A stretch of 64,000 nucleotides of DNA from Henricia sp. BOLD:AAB3569 (taxonomy: Eukaryota > Echinodermata > Asteroidea > Spinulosida > Echinasteridae), in NCBI GenBank assembly GCA_037783545.1, contig JBBELK010001429.1, forward strand, positions 62,001-126,000, read 5' to 3'. Below the pieces are notes generated by a model. It was not told the origin of the DNA, ran no database searches, and worked only from the letters and a program-made list of their open reading frames with translations. The first letter of the stretch is position 1; every line of letters starts with the position of its first letter. Below, piece by piece: positions 60,069 to 64,000 of this stretch. A program made the translations under genes and the position numbers.

Positions 60069-63000
60069 TGGAAGTTTGTCTGGAAATTCCTTCAGTTCCA
60101 AGATAGCGACCACTTCAGACGCAATGTTTCCCAAAAGCGGCGTCTGCTTGTGCGAAAACTGTGCCGGCAGGGAGTTTTTGCTAGATTCGACGATAACTCG
60201 GTTGGTTTAAACGGGAAATTGCCGAAATTTGCAGAACACGTTTGGGATATAGAGTTGTTTAAGCAGGCACAATTTGAAGTTTGTCTGGAAATTCTTTCAG
60301 TTCTAAAATAGCTACCACTTCAGACGCAATGTTTCCCGAAAGCGGCGTCTGCTTGTGCGAAAACTGTGCCGGCAGCGAGTTTGTGCTATATTCGACGATA
60401 ACTCGGTCGGTTTAAACGGGAAATTGCTGAAATTTGCAGAACACGTTTGGGATATAGAGTTGTTATAGCAGGCAAAATTTGAAGTTTGTCTGGAAATTCC
60501 TTCAGTTCCAAAATAGCGACCACTTCAGACGCAATGTTTCCCGAAAGAGGCGTCTGCTTGTGCGAAAACTGTGCCGGCAGGGAGTTTTTGCTAGATTCGA
60601 CGATAACTCGGTCGGTTTAAACGGGAAATTGCTGAAATTTGCAGAACACGTTTGGGATATAGAGTTGTTATAGCAGGCGAAATTTGAAGTTTGTCTGGAA
60701 ATTCTTTCAGTTCCAAAATAGCTACCACTTCAGACGCAATGTTTCCCGAAAGCGGCGTCTGCTTGTGCGAAAACTGTGCCGGCAGCGAGTTTGTGCTATA
60801 TTCGACGATAACTCGGTCGGTTTGAACGGGAAATTTGTCTGGAAATTCCTTCAGTTCCAAAATAGCGACCACTTCAGACGCAATGTTTCCCAAAAGCGGC
60901 GTCTGCTTGTGCGAAAACTGTTCCGGCAGGGAGTTTTTGCTAGATTCGACGATAACTCGGTCGGTTTAAACGGGAAATTGCTGAAATTTGCAGAACACGT
61001 TTGGGATATAGAGTTGTTATAGCAGGCACAATTTGAAGTTTGTCTGGAAATTCCTTCAGTTCCAAAATAGCGACCACTTCAGACGCAATGTTTCCCGAAA
61101 GAGGCGTCTGCTTGTGCGAAAACTGTGCCGGCAGGGAGTTTTTGCTAGATTCGACGATAACTCGGTCGGTTTAAACGAGAAAGTGCTGAAATTTGCAGAA
61201 CACGTTTGGGATATAGAGTTGTTATAGTAGGCAACATTTGAAGTTTGTCTGGAAATTCCTCTAGTTCTAAAATAGCTACCACTTCAGACGCAATGTTTCC
61301 CGAAAGCGGCGTCTGCTTGTGCGAAAACTGTGCCGGCAGGGAGTTTTTGCTAGATTCGACGATAACTCGATCGGTTTAAACGGGAAATTGCTGAAATTTG
61401 CAGAACACGTTTGGGATATAGAGTTGTTATAGCAGGCGAAATTTGAAGTTTGTCTGGAAATTCCTTTAGTTCCAAAATAGCGACCACTTCAGACACAATG
61501 TTTCCCGAAAGAGGCGTCTGCTTGTGCGAAAACTGTTCCGGCAGGGAGTTTTTGCTAGATTCGACGATAACTCGGTCGGTTTAAACGGGAAATTGCTGAA
61601 ATTTGCAGAACACGTTTGGGATATAGAGTTGTTTAAGCAGGCACAATTTGAAGTTTGTCTGGAAATTCTTTCAGTTCCAAAATAGCGACCACTTCAGACG
61701 CAATGTTTCCCGAAAGTGGCGTCTGCTTGTGCGAAAACTGTGCCGGCAGGGAGTTTTTGCTAGATTCGACGATAACTCGGTCGGTTTAAACGGGAAATTG
61801 CTGAAATTTGCAGAACACGTTTGGGATATAGAGTTGTTATAGCAGGCACAATTTGAAGTTTGTCTGGAAATTCCTTCAGTTCCAAAATAGCGACCACTTC
61901 AGACGCAATGTTTCCCGAAAGAGGCGTCTGCTTGTGCGAAAACTGTGCCGGCAGGGAGTTTTTGCTAGATTCGACGATAACTCGGTCGGTTCAAACGAGA
62001 AAGTGCTGAAATTTGCAGAACACGTTTGGGATATAGAGTTGTTATAGTAGGCAAAATTTGAAGTTTGTCTGGAAATTCCTCTAGTTCTAAAATAGCTACC
62101 ACTTCAGACGCAATGTTTCCCGAAAGCGGCGTCTGCTTGTGCGAAAACTGTGCCGGCAGGGAGTTTTTGCTAGATTCGACGATAACTCGGTCGGTTTAAA
62201 CGGGAAATTGGTGAAATTTGCAGAACACGTTTGGGATATAGAGTTGTTATAGCAGGCACAATTTGAAGTTTGTCTGGAAATTCCTTCAGTTCCAAAATAG
62301 CGACCACTTCAGACGCAATGTTTCCCGAAAGAGGCGTCTGCTTGTGCGAAAACTGTGCCGGCAGGGAGTTTTTGCTAGATTCGACGATAACTCGGTCGGT
62401 TTAAACGAGAAAGTGCTGAAATTTGCAGAACACGTTTGGGATATAGAGTTGTTATAGTAGGCAACATTTGAAGTTTGTCTGGAAATTCCTCTAGTTCTAA
62501 AATAGCTACCACTTCAGACGCAATGTTTCCCGAAAGCGGCGTCTGCTTGTGCGAAAACTGTGCCGGCAGGGAGTTTTTGCTAGATTCGACGATAACTCGA
62601 TCGGTTTAAACGGGAAATTGCTGAAATTTGCAGAACACGTTTGGGATATAGAGTTGTTATAGCAGGCGAAATTTGAAGTTTGTCTGGAAATTCCTTTAGT
62701 TCCAAAATAGCGACCACTTCAGACACAATGTTTCCCGAAAGAGGCGTCTGCTTGTGCGAAAACTGTTCCGGCAGGGAGTTTTTGCTAGATTCGACGATAA
62801 CTCGGTCGGTTTAAACGGGAAATTGCTGAAATTTGCAGAACACGTTTGGGATATAGAGTTGTTTAAGCAGGCACAATTTGAAGTTTGTCTGGAAATTCTT
62901 TCAGTTCCAAAATAGCGACCACTTCAGACGCAATGTTTCCCGAAAGTGGCGTCTGCTTGTGCGAAAACTGTGCCGGCAGGGAGTTTTTGCTAGATTCGAC

Positions 63001-63082
63001 GATAACTCGGTCGGTTTAAACGGGAAATTGCTGAAATTTGCAGAACACGTTTGGGATATAGAGTTGTTATAGCAGGCGAAAT
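60069..63082 (+). repeat. 3,208-bp tandem duplicate, copy 2 (15 monomers)
   Basis: The order is T'-H-R-S-(T/W)-E-C-D-W-N-Cw-E-C-D-W at +3,208 from copy 1, with S at 60,684-60,827. It shares CCAAGATAGC, CGGTTGG, TTGCCGAAAT and the preceding 11-bp deletion. T at 60,304 (TTCTAAAATA) is specific to this copy. Its last W (62,878) ends TTATAGCAGGCGAAA like C and leads into D. Confidence 0.92.
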
Positions 63083-64000
63083 TTGAAGTTTGTCTGGAAA
63101 TTCCTTTAGTTCCAAAATAGCGACCACTTCAGACACAATGTTTCCCGAAAGAGGCGTCTGCTTGTGCGAAAACTGTTCCGGCAGGGAGTTTTTGCTAGAT
63201 TCGACGATAACTCGGTCGGTTTAAACGGGAAATTGCTGAAATTTGCAGAACACGTTTGGGATATAGAGTTGTTTAAGCAGGCACAATTTGAAGTTTGTCT
63301 GGAAATTCTTTCAGTTCCAAAATAGCGACCACTTCAGACGCAATGTTTCCCGAAAGTGGCGTCTGCTTGTGCGAAAACTGTGCCGGCAGGGAGTTTTTGC
63401 TAGATTCGACGATAACTCGGTCGGTTTAAACGGGAAATTGCTGAAATTTGCAGAACACGTTTGGGATATAGAGTTGTTATAGCAGGCACAATTTGAAGTT
63501 TGTCTGGAAATTCCTTCAGTTCCAAAATAGCGACCACTTCAGACGCAATGTTTCCCGAAAGAGGCGTCTGCTTGTGCGAAAACTGTGCCGGCAGGGAGTT
63601 TTTGCTAGATTCGACGATAACTCGGTCGGTTCAAACGAGAAAGTGCTGAAATTTGCAGAACACGTTTGGGATATAGAGTTGTTATAGTAGGCAAAATTTG
63701 AAGTTTGTCTGGAAATTCCTCTAGTTCTAAAATAGCTACCACTTCAGACGCAATGTTTCCCGAAAGCGGCGTCTGCTTGTGCGAAAACTGTGCCGGCAGG
63801 GAGTTTTTGCTAGATTCGACGATAACTCGGTCGGTTTAAACGGGAAATTGGTGAAATTTGCAGAACACGTTTGGGATATAGAGTTGTTATAGCAGGCACA
63901 ATTTGAAGTTTGTCTGGAAATTCCTTCAGTTCCAAAATAGCGACCACTTCAGACGCAATGTTTCCCGAAAGAGGCGTCTGCTTGTGCGAAAACTGTGCCG
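63083..64000 (+). repeat. End of window: D-W-N-Cw and partial E monomer
   Basis: Monomers are D 63,083, W 63,288, N 63,493 and Cw 63,698 (AATTGGTG, G at 63,851), then the first 98 bp of the next monomer at 63,903-64,000, probably E by position in the HOR. D-W at 63,083-63,492 repeats D-W at 62,673-63,082, so the six-monomer HOR is here expanded to eight (1,640 bp). The array continues past the window. Confidence 0.9.

Larger units (their letters stand above)
1..64000 (+). repeat. Satellite DNA array of 205-bp monomers with nested higher-order repeats
   Basis: The whole window is a head-to-tail array of one monomer family in a single orientation. Between the monomer start at 99 and the one at 63,493 there are 315 monomer steps. 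315 x 205 = 64,575, and subtracting 19 deletions of 61 bp and 2 of 11 bp gives 63,394, exactly the observed distance. Monomers differ from each other at only a few percent of sites, and the differences are shared in fixed patterns that define monomer types and HORs. No interspersed element, gene or unique flank is present. The role as centromeric or pericentromeric satellite is inferred from organisation alone. Confidence 0.98.

Noticed and set aside
1..64000. CRISPR array
   Set aside because: Repeat units are 205 bp with no unique spacers between short direct repeats; the whole unit is repeated.
1..64000. Transposon or retroelement insertions, inverted monomers or unique islands
   Set aside because: The monomer register is unbroken from end to end and all monomers lie in the same orientation, leaving no room for an insertion.

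Overview
The window is one uninterrupted satellite DNA array. From base 1 to base 64,000 it consists of head-to-tail copies of one AT-leaning monomer of 205 bp (about 44% GC), all in the same orientation. I see no gene, RNA gene, transposon, inversion or unique sequence. Both ends cut through a monomer, so the real array is longer. This organisation is typical of eukaryotic (peri)centromeric or other heterochromatic satellite; the species cannot be named from the sequence. CpG is not depleted (12 per 205-bp monomer against about 10 expected), which mildly disfavours lineages with heavy germline CpG methylation. Assignment to a centromere is inference only.

The length bookkeeping closes exactly. 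I take a monomer to start at the TTGAAG (or variant) that follows the GCAGGCxAAAT linker. The window then holds 296 full 205-bp monomers, 19 monomers shortened to 144 bp by the same 61-bp deletion, 2 monomers shortened to 194 bp by the same 11-bp deletion, and two 98-bp end pieces. These add up to 64,000 with no other net length change.

Monomers fall into about 13 sequence types that differ at a handful of diagnostic sites. I call them S (144 bp), T, W, E, C, D, N, R, K, B, G, H and X; one example of each is annotated. 'Cw' is a C monomer with a W-like 3' half, and T' is a T monomer with TGTGCC instead of TGTTCC. A slash marks a hybrid. The types are arranged in higher-order repeats (HORs).

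Layout: 1-18,614 is built on a nine-monomer HOR S-T-W-E-C-D-W-N-R (1,784 bp), with 1,579-bp (one monomer lost) and 3,219-bp (K/B/G/H monomers included) versions. Most of this region is an 8,366-bp tandem duplication. 18,615-20,664 is a six-monomer HOR E-C-D-W-N-Cw (1,230 bp). 20,665-28,659 is a K-B-T based array (615- and 1,230-bp periods). 28,660-29,213 is a single S-T-W unit. 29,214-32,493 is the six-monomer HOR again. 32,494-33,723 is a 615-bp duplication. 33,724-46,333 carries giant HORs of 4,798 and 5,003 bp plus a partial third. 46,334-48,178 is a transition. 48,179-55,846 is a 3,834-bp tandem pair. 55,847-64,000 contains a 3,208-bp tandem pair marked by the 11-bp deletion, then more six-monomer HOR.

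The picture is of an array shaped by repeated unequal exchange in register at several nested scales (205 bp, 615-1,784 bp, 3-8 kb), recently enough that multi-kilobase copies differ at very few sites. All open reading frames are by-products of the repeat. They begin with TTG rather than ATG, recur in every monomer, and the 205-bp period (68 codons plus 1 base) changes frame at each step.
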